DNA of 64,000 bases from Sphingomonas prati (GCF_014643515.1 NZ_BMJP01000003.1:1-64000), one strand, 5' to 3'. Shown: positions 21,824-32,159, counted from the first letter of the stretch. The notes: generated by a model from the letters alone, not told the origin. Made by a program: numbers and translations.

Positions 21824-22756
21824 ATGCGTTTCCTGCTGATCCTGTCACTGCTCACCGGCGTCGCCACCCCTGCTCTGGCGCAAACGAACGCCCCCGTCAC
21901 CGCGCGGGTCGATCGGCTGGAGAAGGAAATGCGCGCGGTCCAGCGCAAGGTGTTCCCCGGCGGCGCCGCGGGCCAGTCCGGCTATTTCGAACCGGAGATC
22001 AGCGCGCCCACCGCGCCGGTCCAGTCCGGCAACGCTTCCGCGCCAATCGCCGATCTGACCGCCCGCGTCTCCTCGATGGAACAGGAACTGGCGCGCATGA
22101 CCGGTCAGGTCGAACAGAACGGCTTCCGCCTGAAACAGGTCGAGGATCAGCTCGCCCGGCTGAAGACCGAAACCGGCACCCGCCTCGAAACGCTCGAACG
22201 CGGCGCCCCCGCGGCGTCCGCGCCGGTTGATACGACGCCCACCCGCGCACCGTCGCGTCCGGCCGCCGACGACGGGATCGAGGACGACGCCCCCGCCGCC
22301 GCCGCGCCGAAGGCCAGCGACGCCCGCCCCGCCGCGGCAACCGGCACCGACGCGGAGGAGAAAGCCTATCTCGCCGGCTACCGCCTGTGGGAACAGAAGG
22401 ACTTTGCCGGCGCCGAACCCGCGCTCAAGGCCTTCGTCGCCAAATACCCCCAGTCGCGCCGCGCCAGCTATGCGCAGAACCTGCTCGGCCGCACCTATCT
22501 CGACGACGGAAAACCCGCCGCCGCAGCGGTCGCGTTCCACGCCAACTACACCAAGAACCCCCGCGGTGAACGCGCCCCCGACAGCCTCTATTATCTCGGT
22601 CAGGCGCTGACCAAACTCGACAAACCGAACCTGCCCAAGGCCTGCGAAGCCTATGACGCGCTTACCCGCGAATATGGCGCAACCATCAACCAGTCCCTGA
22701 AAGACCGCGTCGCCAAAGCCCGCACCGACGCCAAATGCAAAGCGTCCGCAAGCTAA
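21824..22756 (+). CDS. cpoB: Tol-Pal system protein YbgF/CpoB
   Basis: Periplasmic protein of 310 residues with signal peptide MRFLLILSLLTGVATPALAQ. A predicted coiled coil follows (VDRLEKEMRAVQRKV; SMEQELARMTGQVEQNGFRL), then a Pro/Ala-rich linker, then C-terminal tetratricopeptide repeats (YLAGYRLWEQKDFAGAEPAL; SYAQNLLGRTYLDDGKPAAA). This is the CpoB architecture, which coordinates Tol-Pal outer-membrane constriction with peptidoglycan synthesis. I use ATG 21824 because the signal peptide starts there with GGGAG upstream; an in-frame ATG at 21788 would put 12 residues before it. No tol/pal genes lie next to it. Confidence 0.88.
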   Translation: MRFLLILSLLTGVATPALAQTNAPVTARVDRLEKEMRAVQRKVFPGGAAGQSGYFEPEISAPTAPVQSGNASAPIADLTARVSSMEQELARMTGQVEQNGFRLKQVEDQLARLKTETGTRLETLERGAPAASAPVDTTPTRAPSRPAADDGIEDDAPAAAAPKASDARPAAATGTDAEEKAYLAGYRLWEQKDFAGAEPALKAFVAKYPQSRRASYAQNLLGRTYLDDGKPAAAAVAFHANYTKNPRGERAPDSLYYLGQALTKLDKPNLPKACEAYDALTREYGATINQSLKDRVAKARTDAKCKASAS

Positions 22757-22786
22757 GCGCAACGCCGTCACGCAAACGACCAAACC

Positions 22787-22809
22787 CCCTCTCCCCTCCG
22801 GGGAGAGGG
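22787..22809. repeat. Dispersed palindrome between cpoB and tilS
   Basis: CCCTCTCCCC-TCC-GGGGAGAGGG, same core as 10450, 16495 and 38780. Confidence 0.65.
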
Positions 22810-22862
22810 CTGGGGAGAGGGGCGTTTCTAGGTGGAACGACAGAGGGGAAGGCTCCAAGCTC

Positions 22863-23831
22863 ATGCCAAACACCCTCGATCACTTCACCCAAACCTTGAA
22901 CACCCTAGTCCCCAACCCAGCCGCCCCCCTCACCATCGCAGTCTCCGGCGGCCCCGACAGCCTGGCCCTCCTGCTCCTCGCCCAAACCGCCCGCCCCGGC
23001 CACGTCCAGGCCGCCACAGTCGACCACGCCCTCCGCCCAGAATCAGCGCAGGAAGCCGCCAACGTCGCAAACATCTGCGCCGCCCTAAAAATCTCCCACA
23101 TCACCCTGATAGAACCCTGGCACCCCAACCCCCACCAAGGCCTCCAGGCCGCAGCGAGAGCCCACCGCTACCGCCTCCTCGACGCTCACTGCCGGGCCAT
23201 CGCCAGCCCCTACCTGTTCACCGCGCACCACCAAGACGACCAGGCCGAAACCCTCCTCCTCCGCCTCGCCCGCGGTGCCGGCCTCACCGGCCTCACCGGC
23301 GTCCGCGCCACCCGCCCACTCTTCCCGGGCTCCCCCGTCACGCTCGTCCGCCCGCTGCTCGACACGCCCAAGGCGGACCTCTTCGCCATCGTCGCCGCGG
23401 CCGGACTCGATCCCGTCGCAGACCCCTCCAACCACGACCCCCGCCACGACCGCACCCGCGCCCGCGCGCTCCTGTCCGCCACGCCATGGCTAAACCCCGC
23501 ACGCCTCGCCGCGACCGCTGCCCACCTGACCGCAGCCGAAACCGCGCTCGTTTGGGCCGCCGACCGCGAGGCCGCCACCCGCATCCGCCTCCTCGCGCCC
23601 GACGAACGACTGCTCGACCCGACCGATCTGCCGCACGAACTCCGCCGCCGACTCGTCATCCGCTGTCTCGAACCCGCCCCCCCGCCCCGTGGCGACGCGC
23701 TCGACCGCCTCATCGCGAGCCTGGACGCCGGCGAAACCGCCATGCTCGGCACCACAATCGCGCGTGCAACGCCCGACGGTTGGACATTTCGCCCCGCCCC
23801 CCCCAGACGGCCGGTCCGCAACCCGCATTGA
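22863..23831 (+). CDS. tilS: tRNA(Ile)-lysidine synthase TilS
   Basis: ATP-dependent enzyme that converts C34 of the tRNA-Ile CAU anticodon to lysidine, allowing AUA decoding. 322 residues. The PP-loop motif AVSGGPDSLALLLLA is at residues 27-41; VDHALRPES and HHQDDQAETLLLRLARG are the second and third signatures, and GLTGLTGVR is the family loop. The protein is shorter than E. coli TilS (about 430) and lacks the C-terminal extension, common in alphaproteobacteria. A purine-rich GAGGGGAAGG precedes the ATG. Confidence 0.93.
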   Translation: MPNTLDHFTQTLNTLVPNPAAPLTIAVSGGPDSLALLLLAQTARPGHVQAATVDHALRPESAQEAANVANICAALKISHITLIEPWHPNPHQGLQAAARAHRYRLLDAHCRAIASPYLFTAHHQDDQAETLLLRLARGAGLTGLTGVRATRPLFPGSPVTLVRPLLDTPKADLFAIVAAAGLDPVADPSNHDPRHDRTRARALLSATPWLNPARLAATAAHLTAAETALVWAADREAATRIRLLAPDERLLDPTDLPHELRRRLVIRCLEPAPPPRGDALDRLIASLDAGETAMLGTTIARATPDGWTFRPAPPRRPVRNPH

Positions 23832-23845
23832 TCGCCGCTGTTCCA

Positions 23846-23873
23846 TTGCCATTAACGTGCATCTGCCTATCTT
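23846..23873 (+). promoter_or_regulatory. Candidate promoter of ftsH
   Basis: TTGCCA and TATCTT are separated by 16 bases and lie 24 bases before the ftsH ATG, consistent with a sigma-70-type -35/-10 pair. A short leader with GGAG precedes the start. Based on pattern only. Confidence 0.4.
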
Positions 23874-23896
23874 GATAAAACAGGATCGGAGTGGGC

Positions 23897-25846
<1,950 letters not shown>

Positions 25847-25868
25847 GCCTTCCTCCTAGAACCAAAGA

Positions 25869-25898
25869 AGCCCGGCGGATCAAACCGCCGGGCTTTTT
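25869..25898 (+). terminator. Rho-independent terminator after ftsH
   Basis: AGCCCGGCGG and CCGCCGGGCT form a perfect 10-bp stem with loop ATCAAA, followed by a run of T residues. Located 22 bases after the ftsH stop. The following gap to proA (to 26135) also contains a dispersed palindrome at about 25946-25972 (ATCCCCGCGCAGGCGGGGAC) and no gene. Confidence 0.9.
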
Positions 25899-26135
25899 CG
25901 TACCCGCCGACAATCCGACGAACCACCCAACGCCACACACCCGACGTATCCCCGCGCAGGCGGGGACCCAGTTCCGCGCGTGAAGCCCTGACCGAACATC
26001 AACAGGTGAGAAACCGACGAGCCCGGACAACCGGCACGCAACCGCGCTTGAACACATCCAGTCCGCCATCCCCTAACCCGCACGGTCCGTCGACATGGGT
26101 TCGCATGCGCCCGCACCCCTGCTAGCGCGTCGATC

Positions 26136-27395
26136 ATGGACACCGCCGAAGCCACCGCCCTGATCGCCGACATGGGCACCCGCGCCCGCACCGCCGCACG
26201 CATCATGGCGGCCGCCCCCACCGCGCAGAAGGCCGCCGCCCTCCGCGGTGCCGCCGACCAGCTCCGCGACCGCGCCGTCGCGATCCTCGCCGCGAACGCC
26301 ACTGACATGGCGCGCGCCACCGCCGCCGGCCTGTCGCCCGCCCTGCTCGACCGCCTCCGGCTCGACGACGCCCGGCTCGACGCCATCGCCGACGCACTTC
26401 ACGCCGTCGCGCTGCTGCCCGATCCGGTCGGCCAGCTCATCGACACCCGCACTCCCGACAACGGCATCGTCCTGTCGCGCGTCCGCGTGCCGCTCGGCGT
26501 GATCGGCATCGTCTACGAAAGCCGCCCCAACGTCACGATCGACGCCGGCGCGCTCTGCATCATGTCGGGCAACGCCGTCATCCTGCGCGGCGGGTCGGAG
26601 GCGACCGCCAGCAACGCCGCACTCCACGCCGCGCTCACCGCCGGGCTGCTCGGCGCGGATCTGCCCGCCGACGCCGTCCAGCACGTCGATCAGCCCGATC
26701 GCGCCGCGGTCGGCGCGCTGCTCGCCGCGAACGGGCTGATCGACGTGCTGATCCCGCGCGGCGGCAAGGCACTTGTTGCGCGCGTGCAGGCCGACGCCCG
26801 CGTCCCCGTGCTCGCCCATCTCGACGGCAACAACCACATCTACGTCCATGCCGCCGCCGACCCCGCCATGGCGCAGGCGATCGTCGTCAACGCCAAGCTC
26901 CGCCGCACCGGCGTCTGCGGCGCAATGGAAACGCTGCTGATCGACAGCGCCTACCCCGAACCCGCCGCGCTGGTGACGGCCCTGCTAGACGCCGGCTGCA
27001 CGCTCCGCGGCGACGACCGCACCCAGGCCCTCGACCCACGCATCGCTCCGGCCACGGCGGACGACTGGACCACCGAATATCTCGACGCGATCGCCGCCGT
27101 CGCGATCGTCGACGGCCCCGACGCCGCGACCGCCCACATCGCCGCGCACGGCTCCGGCCACACCGACGCGATCATCACCGCCGACGACGCGGTCGCCGAA
27201 CGCTTCCTGGCCACGGTCGACTCCGCCATCGTCCTGCACAACGCCTCGACCCAGTTCGCCGACGGCGGCGAATTCGGGCTCGGCGCCGAAATCGGCATCG
27301 CCACCGGCCGCCTCCACGCCCGCGGCCCCGTCGCGCTCGAAGGCCTTACCACCTACAAATGGGTCGGCCACGGCACCGGCCAGGTCCGCGCTTGA
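26136..27395 (+). CDS. proA: Gamma-glutamyl phosphate reductase
   Basis: NADPH-dependent reductase of proline biosynthesis, converting gamma-glutamyl phosphate to glutamate semialdehyde. 419 residues. The aldehyde dehydrogenase-like fold shows RVPLGVIGIVYESRPNV, NAVILRGGSEA, VIVNAKLRRTGVCGAMETLL with the catalytic cysteine, and the C-terminal NASTQFADGGEFGLGAEIGI motif. The family length is about 415-420. The proB kinase gene is not nearby. Downstream, a parDE module separates it from nadD, with which proA is usually close in related genomes. Confidence 0.96.
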   Translation: MDTAEATALIADMGTRARTAARIMAAAPTAQKAAALRGAADQLRDRAVAILAANATDMARATAAGLSPALLDRLRLDDARLDAIADALHAVALLPDPVGQLIDTRTPDNGIVLSRVRVPLGVIGIVYESRPNVTIDAGALCIMSGNAVILRGGSEATASNAALHAALTAGLLGADLPADAVQHVDQPDRAAVGALLAANGLIDVLIPRGGKALVARVQADARVPVLAHLDGNNHIYVHAAADPAMAQAIVVNAKLRRTGVCGAMETLLIDSAYPEPAALVTALLDAGCTLRGDDRTQALDPRIAPATADDWTTEYLDAIAAVAIVDGPDAATAHIAAHGSGHTDAIITADDAVAERFLATVDSAIVLHNASTQFADGGEFGLGAEIGIATGRLHARGPVALEGLTTYKWVGHGTGQVRA

Positions 27396-27426
27396 AGCGG
27401 CACGAAACCCGCTGTACTCCTCGCCC

Positions 27427-27681
27427 ATGGGCAAGATGACGCATTTCGGTTTGGACATCGACGAAGTGATGTTGGCCGACCTCGAAAGCCTCGCGCGTTC
27501 CACGGACCGGAGCCCCGAGGCACTCGTCCAAGACGCGATCGGCAAGATGCTGGAGCAGGAAGCCGCGATGCGCTCCTTCATCCAGGCCGGAATCGACTCG
27601 GCTGAAAACGAACCCTTGGTCAGCCAGTCCGAAGTGGAAGAGTGGTTCGCGGAGCGGGTGCGTAGTCGCGCCGCTGCATGA
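27427..27681 (+). CDS. ParD-like ribbon-helix-helix antitoxin
   Basis: An 84-residue protein. The N-terminal 45 residues (HFGLDIDEVMLADLESLARS followed by TDRSPEALVQDAIGKMLEQE) fit a ribbon-helix-helix DNA-binding fold; the C-terminal helix is acidic and probably wraps the toxin. The ATGA overlap with the next gene, a ParE-like protein, supports an antitoxin-toxin pair. Antitoxins of this type repress their own promoter and neutralise the toxin. The start could be ATG 27427 or the ATG at 27436. Confidence 0.75.
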   Translation: MGKMTHFGLDIDEVMLADLESLARSTDRSPEALVQDAIGKMLEQEAAMRSFIQAGIDSAENEPLVSQSEVEEWFAERVRSRAAA

Positions 27682-27959
27682 GCGAGGTCAGATGGTCGCG
27701 ACGTGCCCAAGCGGATCTGATCACAATCGACGACTATCTCGCTGCCATCGATCCTGATCTGGCCAACACCGTCGGCAAGGCCGCTCTGACCGCGTCCGCA
27801 TTCCTGGGAGAGCATCCACACGCCGGATCGCGCGTCCATGCCGACGTCCGCAAGTGGCGCGTCGCCTCAAGCCGCTATCTTCTCCTTTACCGTGTCGAGC
27901 CCAGCGGCGTCCTTATCCTGCGCGTCCGGCACGACAGCGAAGACTGGGTCCCGTCATAA
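27678..27959 (+). CDS. ParE/RelE-family toxin
   Basis: A 93-residue protein with the ParE/RelE fold signature: VRWSRRAQADLITIDDYLA at the N-terminus, then EHPHAGSRVHADVRKWRVAS and the C-terminal YLLLYRVEPSGVLILRVRHD followed by SEDW. ParE toxins inhibit DNA gyrase whereas RelE toxins cleave mRNA; sequence alone favours ParE because of the helix-loop-helix start and the paired ParD. Its TAA overlaps the ATA codon at which the conserved NadD sequence begins. The module appears inserted between proA and nadD. Confidence 0.82.
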   Translation: MSEVRWSRRAQADLITIDDYLAAIDPDLANTVGKAALTASAFLGEHPHAGSRVHADVRKWRVASSRYLLLYRVEPSGVLILRVRHDSEDWVPS

Positions 27960-28600
27960 AACGCATCGGCCTTCTCGGCGGATCGTTCAATCCGGCGCAT
28001 GGCGGGCACCGGGCGATCAGCCTGTTCGCGATGGCGGCGCTCGGGCTTGACGAGGTCTGGTGGCTCGTCTCGCCCGGCAACCCGCTGAAGACCGCCGCCG
28101 GCATGGCACCCCTCGCCGCGCGTGTCCGCTCCGCCCGCGCCCAGGCCCGCCGCGCGCCCGTCCGCCCCACCGCGATCGAGCAGGATCTCGGCACGCGCTA
28201 CACCGTCGACACCGTCCGCGCATTGGTCCGGCGCTACCCAAAGCACCGCTTCGTCTGGCTGATGGGCGCGGACAATCTGGCGCAGTTCGCGCGCTGGCGC
28301 GACTGGCGTGGCATCGCCCGTACCCTCCCCATTGCCGTGATCGCGCGTCCGGGGTATGACGCGGGCGCCCTAGCCGGTCCGGCGATGGGTTGGCTGCGGC
28401 GTTTCGTCCGACGCGCACGCCATGCGGATCGTTGGACGGAGTGGAGTTTCCCGGCGCTCGTGCTGCTGCGCTTTCGCCCAGATCCCCGTTCCGCAACCGC
28501 CGTCCGCACGGCCGCGCCGCTTTGGCATGATGTCCATGCCGGACGCCAGGTTCGCGATGCCGTGACGCATCGCATGATCGTGTCCCGTCACCACGTCTAG
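27854..28600 (+). CDS. nadD: Nicotinate-nucleotide adenylyltransferase NadD, unusual start
   Basis: Adenylates nicotinate mononucleotide to deamido-NAD in NAD biosynthesis. The conserved protein starts with IKRIGLLGGSFNPAHGGHRA, i.e. the HxGH-type nucleotidyl transfer motif, has WWLVSPGNPLK and WLMGADNLAQFARW, and ends with a RSATAVR version of the SSTxIR motif. The codon where homologues have their initiator Met is ATA (27956-27958), overlapping the parE TAA. The only standard upstream start in frame is GTG 27854, given here, which would add 34 residues read through parE; CTG at 27944 and ATA itself are alternatives. The stop at 28600 is certain. Followed by rsfS. Confidence 0.85.
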   Translation: MARRLKPLSSPLPCRAQRRPYPARPARQRRLGPVIKRIGLLGGSFNPAHGGHRAISLFAMAALGLDEVWWLVSPGNPLKTAAGMAPLAARVRSARAQARRAPVRPTAIEQDLGTRYTVDTVRALVRRYPKHRFVWLMGADNLAQFARWRDWRGIARTLPIAVIARPGYDAGALAGPAMGWLRRFVRRARHADRWTEWSFPALVLLRFRPDPRSATAVRTAAPLWHDVHAGRQVRDAVTHRMIVSRHHV

Positions 28601-28608
28601 GAGGTTTC

Positions 28609-29028
28609 TTGCCTGCATCCCCCGCCCCGAAGAGTGTCTCGCCCGTCCGTACGCCGGACGAGTCGATCGACGCGCTTCACCGGATCATCCTCGCCTCGCT
28701 GGAGGATGACCAGGCAATCGAGACCGTCTCGATCCCGCTCAGCGGCAAGTCGACGATCGCCGACTATATGGTCGTGACGTCGGGCCGCTCCACGCGCCAG
28801 GTCGCATCGATGGCCGCCAAGCTGGCCGAGCGCGTCAAGGCCGAAACCGGCCGTCCGGCGCGGATCGAAGGTCTGCCGACCGCCGACTGGGTGCTGCTCG
28901 ATGCGGGCGACATCATCGTCCACCTGTTCCGGCCGGAGGTGCGCTCCTTCTACAATCTCGAACGGATGTGGGCGTTCGGCGATGCGCCGGCCGTCGCGGG
29001 TCCCGTTCACGAACCGTTCGAGGACTGA
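28609..29028 (+). CDS. rsfS: Ribosome silencing factor RsfS (Iojap family)
   Basis: A 139-residue protein that binds ribosomal protein uL14 and blocks subunit joining during starvation. The Iojap core is clear: LHRIILASLEDDQAIETVSI, ADYMVVTSGRSTRQVASMA, GLPTADWVLLDAGDIIVHLF and YNLERMW. The start is TTG at 28609, with a consensus AGGAGG four bases upstream and overlapping the end of nadD; no ATG is available before the conserved part. nadD-rsfS-rlmH is a widespread gene order. Confidence 0.93.
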   Translation: MPASPAPKSVSPVRTPDESIDALHRIILASLEDDQAIETVSIPLSGKSTIADYMVVTSGRSTRQVASMAAKLAERVKAETGRPARIEGLPTADWVLLDAGDIIVHLFRPEVRSFYNLERMWAFGDAPAVAGPVHEPFED

Positions 29029-29031
29029 CGC

Positions 29032-29454
29032 CTGCTCCTCCACATTGTCGCGCGCGGCCGGATCGGTCGCGGGCCGGAGGCGGATCTGGTCGATCGCTAT
29101 CTCGGCCGCATCGCGGGGCCCACGCGCGTCACCGAACTGCCCGACACCGGCGGCCGCATGCCGCCCCGCGCGTCCGCGACCAAGCTGGTGATGCTGGATG
29201 AGAAAGGCGACCAGACCGGTTCGCTCGCCTTCGCCAACCTGCTCGGCCGCTGGCGCGACGACGGCACGCGCGAATGCCGCTTCCTGATCGGCGCGGCGGA
29301 CGGGTTCGACGACGCGCAGCGTGCCGAGGCGGATCAGCTGATCGCCTTCGGCCGCGCCACCTGGCCCCATTTGCTCGCCCGCGCGATGCTGGCGGAACAG
29401 CTGTTCCGCGCCATGTCGATCCTCGCCAACCACCCCTATCACCGCGAAGGCTGA
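29032..29454 (+). CDS. rlmH: 23S rRNA (pseudouridine1915-N3)-methyltransferase RlmH, CTG start
   Basis: SPOUT-class methyltransferase of 140 residues that modifies the ribosomal A-site pseudouridine 1915. The C-terminal knot is visible: FLIGAADGFDDAQRAEADQL, WPHLLARAMLAEQLFRAMSI and LANHPYHREG. The frame is closed three codons upstream by the rsfS stop, so translation must start at or after 29029; the conserved sequence LLHIVARGRIGRGPEADLV begins exactly at the CTG at 29032. The first ATG (29158) would remove 42 conserved residues. I therefore infer a CTG start. Length then equals the family norm. Confidence 0.88.
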   Translation: MLLHIVARGRIGRGPEADLVDRYLGRIAGPTRVTELPDTGGRMPPRASATKLVMLDEKGDQTGSLAFANLLGRWRDDGTRECRFLIGAADGFDDAQRAEADQLIAFGRATWPHLLARAMLAEQLFRAMSILANHPYHREG

Positions 29455-29478
29455 TGCCCGCCGCCCGCACCGCCGACC

Positions 29479-29508
29479 GTTCCCCGGCGCAGGCCGGGGC
29501 CTAGGTGA
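29479..29508. repeat. Dispersed palindrome overlapping the envC start
   Basis: TTCCCCGGCGCAGGCCGGGG hairpin followed by CCTAGGTGA. The same unit occurs as inverted pairs at 32193-32259 and 40963-41030. The GTG start codon of envC (29505-29507) lies in the conserved AGGTGA tail of this copy. Confidence 0.7.
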
Positions 29509-30695
29509 CCCGCCACCCCAAGGGCCCCGCCCTCCTCCTCATAACCGCGCTGCTGGTCGCAACACCCCTCCTCGCCCAGACCGTAGCGCAGGAACGCAAA
29601 GCCCTCGCCCAGGCGCGCGCCGACGCCCGCGCCGCCACCGCGCGCGCCCAGCGTTACGAGAAGGAAGCGACCCAGGCCGAAGGAGCCGCCGCCCGCACCC
29701 GCCGCGCCGCCGCCGCCATTGCCGCGCGCATCCAGGCGGCGGAGGCCGACATCGCCGCCGCCCGCGCCCGGATCCAGCTCGTCGACACGCTCCGCGCCCG
29801 CCAGCGCACCAGACTGGCGACCGTTCAGGCCCCGATCGTCCGGATGGCCGTCGCGCTCCAGACGCTCGCCCGCCGCCCCGCCGCGCTCGCGCTCGTCCAG
29901 CCCGGTTCGATCGACGACGTCGTCCACGTCCGCGCGCTGCTCGCTGCCGGCGTCCCCGCGATCCGCGCCCGCGCCGCACTCGTCCGCACCGAACTCGCCC
30001 GCACCGAACAGCTTCGCCTCCAGGGCAACCGCGCCGCCGCCGCGCTCGTCGCCAGCCGCGACCGCCTCGCCCGCGAACGCACCGCGCTCGCCCGGGTCGA
30101 GGCCGGCCACCTCGCCCGCTCCGCCAGCCTGGTCGATACCGCCATGGCCGAACAGGACCGCGCGTTGGCACTGGGCGAGGAAGCGCGCGACATCATGACG
30201 CTGATGGAGGAGATCGACATCCGCGCCGCGCGCCGCGACCGGCTTGCCGCCCTCCCCGGCCCGATCCCGCGCCCGCTCGTCCCCGGCCTCGCCGCCGTGC
30301 CGGTGCCCGAACTCACGGCGGCCAACCGTCCGCCGCCCTACCGCCTCCCCGTCGTCGGACGCGTGCTGACCGGCCTGGGCGAGGTCTCCGACGCCGGCAT
30401 CCGCGCGCGCGGCGTCACGCTGTCCCCCGCCGCCAGCGCGCAGGTCGTCTCGCCCGGGGCAGGCCGGATCGCCTATGCCGGCGGGTTCCGCGGCTATGGC
30501 CGGATCGTCATCGTCGATCATGGCGGCGGCTGGACGACGCTGCTCACCGGCCTCGGCCGCACCGCGGTCATCGCCGGCCAGACGGTCGACGCCGGCAGTC
30601 CGCTCGGCACCGCGGCCACGACCCGCCCGTCGATCACCGTCGAACTCCGCCACGACGGCCGCCCGGTCGACATCGCCCCGCTGCTCGCCGGCTGA
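29505..30695 (+). CDS. envC: EnvC-like murein hydrolase activator (degenerate M23 domain)
   Basis: Periplasmic protein of 396 residues with signal peptide ALLLITALLVATPLLAQ. Residues about 25-245 form a long Ala/Arg-rich coiled coil (ARADARAATARAQRYEKEAT and so on). The C-terminal LytM/M23-like domain (GRIAYAGGFRGYGRIVIVDH, then GWTTLLTGL and ITVELRHDGRPVDIAPLL) lacks the HxH zinc motif: TLLTGLG stands where active enzymes have a Tyr-x-His. This is the EnvC condition, where the domain activates amidases without catalysis. The GTG start lies within a dispersed repeat; no other start fits before the signal peptide. Downstream ctpA completes a common envC-ctpA pair. Confidence 0.87.
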   Translation: MTRHPKGPALLLITALLVATPLLAQTVAQERKALAQARADARAATARAQRYEKEATQAEGAAARTRRAAAAIAARIQAAEADIAAARARIQLVDTLRARQRTRLATVQAPIVRMAVALQTLARRPAALALVQPGSIDDVVHVRALLAAGVPAIRARAALVRTELARTEQLRLQGNRAAAALVASRDRLARERTALARVEAGHLARSASLVDTAMAEQDRALALGEEARDIMTLMEEIDIRAARRDRLAALPGPIPRPLVPGLAAVPVPELTAANRPPPYRLPVVGRVLTGLGEVSDAGIRARGVTLSPAASAQVVSPGAGRIAYAGGFRGYGRIVIVDHGGGWTTLLTGLGRTAVIAGQTVDAGSPLGTAATTRPSITVELRHDGRPVDIAPLLAG

Positions 30696-30812
30696 GCGGG
30701 ACCATTCGCCCCACCCCGTCAACCCATGGTTCAGCTACGAACGGCGACTATCTCTGTTAACGGCAACCATGTATCCTGTCCGACAACGTCCGTTCGAAAG
30801 CTCCGTCACTCC

Positions 30813-32159
30813 ATGACCAAGGCCCTGCTGCGTCCTCTTCTCCTCGTCGGTGCCGTGGCATTGGTGCCCGCGGTCACCGCCGGCATGGCCGCGACCGACG
30901 TCCAGACCTACCGTGAACTCGATCAGTTCATGAACGTGTTCGAACGGGTCCGCGCCGAATATGTCGACAAGGTCGACGACAAGACGCTGATCAAGGGCGC
31001 GATCGACGGCATGCTCGCCAGTCTGGACCCGCACAGCTCCTATCTCGACGCGCGCGATTTCCAGAACATGAAGACGCAGACCGACGGCGAATATGGCGGT
31101 CTCGGCCTCACCGTCGGGATGGAGGACGGCGCCGTGAAGGTGCAGTCCCCGACCGAGGACTCCCCCGCCTTCCGCGCCGGGATCAAGTCCGGCGACTACA
31201 TCACCCACCTCGACGGCAACCTGATCTACGGCGGCACGCTCGACGAATCGGTCGACAAGATGCGCGGCGCCCCGGGCAGCAAGGTCCGGCTGACTATCGT
31301 CCGCCCCGGCCGCGACAAGCCTTTCGACGTCACGCTGGTGCGCGAGATCGTGACGGTGAAGCCTGTGAAGTGGGAAGTCCGCAGCCGCGTCGGCATCATC
31401 AACATTAACGCGTTCAGTCGGCTGACCGGCGACGCGGTCCGCTCGGCACTGGTGTCGATCGACAAGTCCGTCGGCGGCCGTCCGCTCGGTTATGTCATCG
31501 ATCTGCGCTCCAACCCCGGCGGTCTGCTCGACCAGTCGATCGAGGTCGCCGACGCCTTCCTCGACCACGGCGAGATCGTGTCGCAGCGCGGCCGTGAGAA
31601 GGCCGATATCGAGCGCTATTACGCCAAGCCCGGCGACCTGTCGCACGGCCTGCCGATCGTCGTACTGGTCGACAGCGGCTCCGCCTCCGCCGCCGAGATC
31701 GTCGCCGGCGCGCTGCAGGATCAGCATCGCGCGCTCGTTATGGGCGAACGCAGCTTCGGCAAGGGCTCGGTCCAGACCCTGCTCCCGCTGTCGGAGGACA
31801 CCGCGCTGCGCCTCACCACCGCGCGCTACTTCACCCCGTCCGGCCGCTCGGTTCAGGAGGGCGGGATCGAACCCGACATCCTCGTGCCGCAGCTGACCGA
31901 CGTCGACTTCAAGGACCGTCCGCGCCTGCGCGAGGCCGACCTGCGCCGCCACCTGATCAACGAGGTGAAGGTCGACGACAAGATCTTGGAAGACGACGGC
32001 AAGACCGACCCGCGCTTCGCTCAGACCCCGGACCAGTTGAAGAAGGCGGGCATCACCGACTTCCAGCTCGACTACGCCATCCGCACCGTCTCCCGCCTCA
32101 CTACTCCTGCCGCGACGGCAGCACTGGCCGCGCGTCCGACGAGGACCGCAGCCAAGTGA
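30813..32159 (+). CDS. ctpA: S41 family carboxy-terminal processing protease CtpA
   Basis: Periplasmic serine protease of 448 residues. An N-terminal signal (LLRPLLLVGAVALVPAVTAG) is followed by a helical segment, a PDZ domain (YGGLGLTVGMEDGAVKVQSP to about residue 185) and the S41 catalytic core. GSASAAEIVAGALQD contains the nucleophilic serine and SFGKGSVQT the general-base lysine; YVIDLRSNPGGLLDQSIEVA is a further signature. Family members process lipoproteins or degrade cell-wall hydrolases. ATG 30813 is chosen over the upstream in-frame ATG at 30726 because it begins the signal peptide. Confidence 0.94.
   Translation: MTKALLRPLLLVGAVALVPAVTAGMAATDVQTYRELDQFMNVFERVRAEYVDKVDDKTLIKGAIDGMLASLDPHSSYLDARDFQNMKTQTDGEYGGLGLTVGMEDGAVKVQSPTEDSPAFRAGIKSGDYITHLDGNLIYGGTLDESVDKMRGAPGSKVRLTIVRPGRDKPFDVTLVREIVTVKPVKWEVRSRVGIININAFSRLTGDAVRSALVSIDKSVGGRPLGYVIDLRSNPGGLLDQSIEVADAFLDHGEIVSQRGREKADIERYYAKPGDLSHGLPIVVLVDSGSASAAEIVAGALQDQHRALVMGERSFGKGSVQTLLPLSEDTALRLTTARYFTPSGRSVQEGGIEPDILVPQLTDVDFKDRPRLREADLRRHLINEVKVDDKILEDDGKTDPRFAQTPDQLKKAGITDFQLDYAIRTVSRLTTPAATAALAARPTRTAAK

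Noticed and set aside
29158-29454. Short rlmH starting at the first ATG
   Set aside because: It would remove 42 conserved N-terminal residues that are in frame from the CTG at 29032.
29454-29504. 16-codon ORF overlapping the rlmH stop
   Set aside because: Ends within the dispersed repeat and is probably the relic of an earlier envC start, not a gene.
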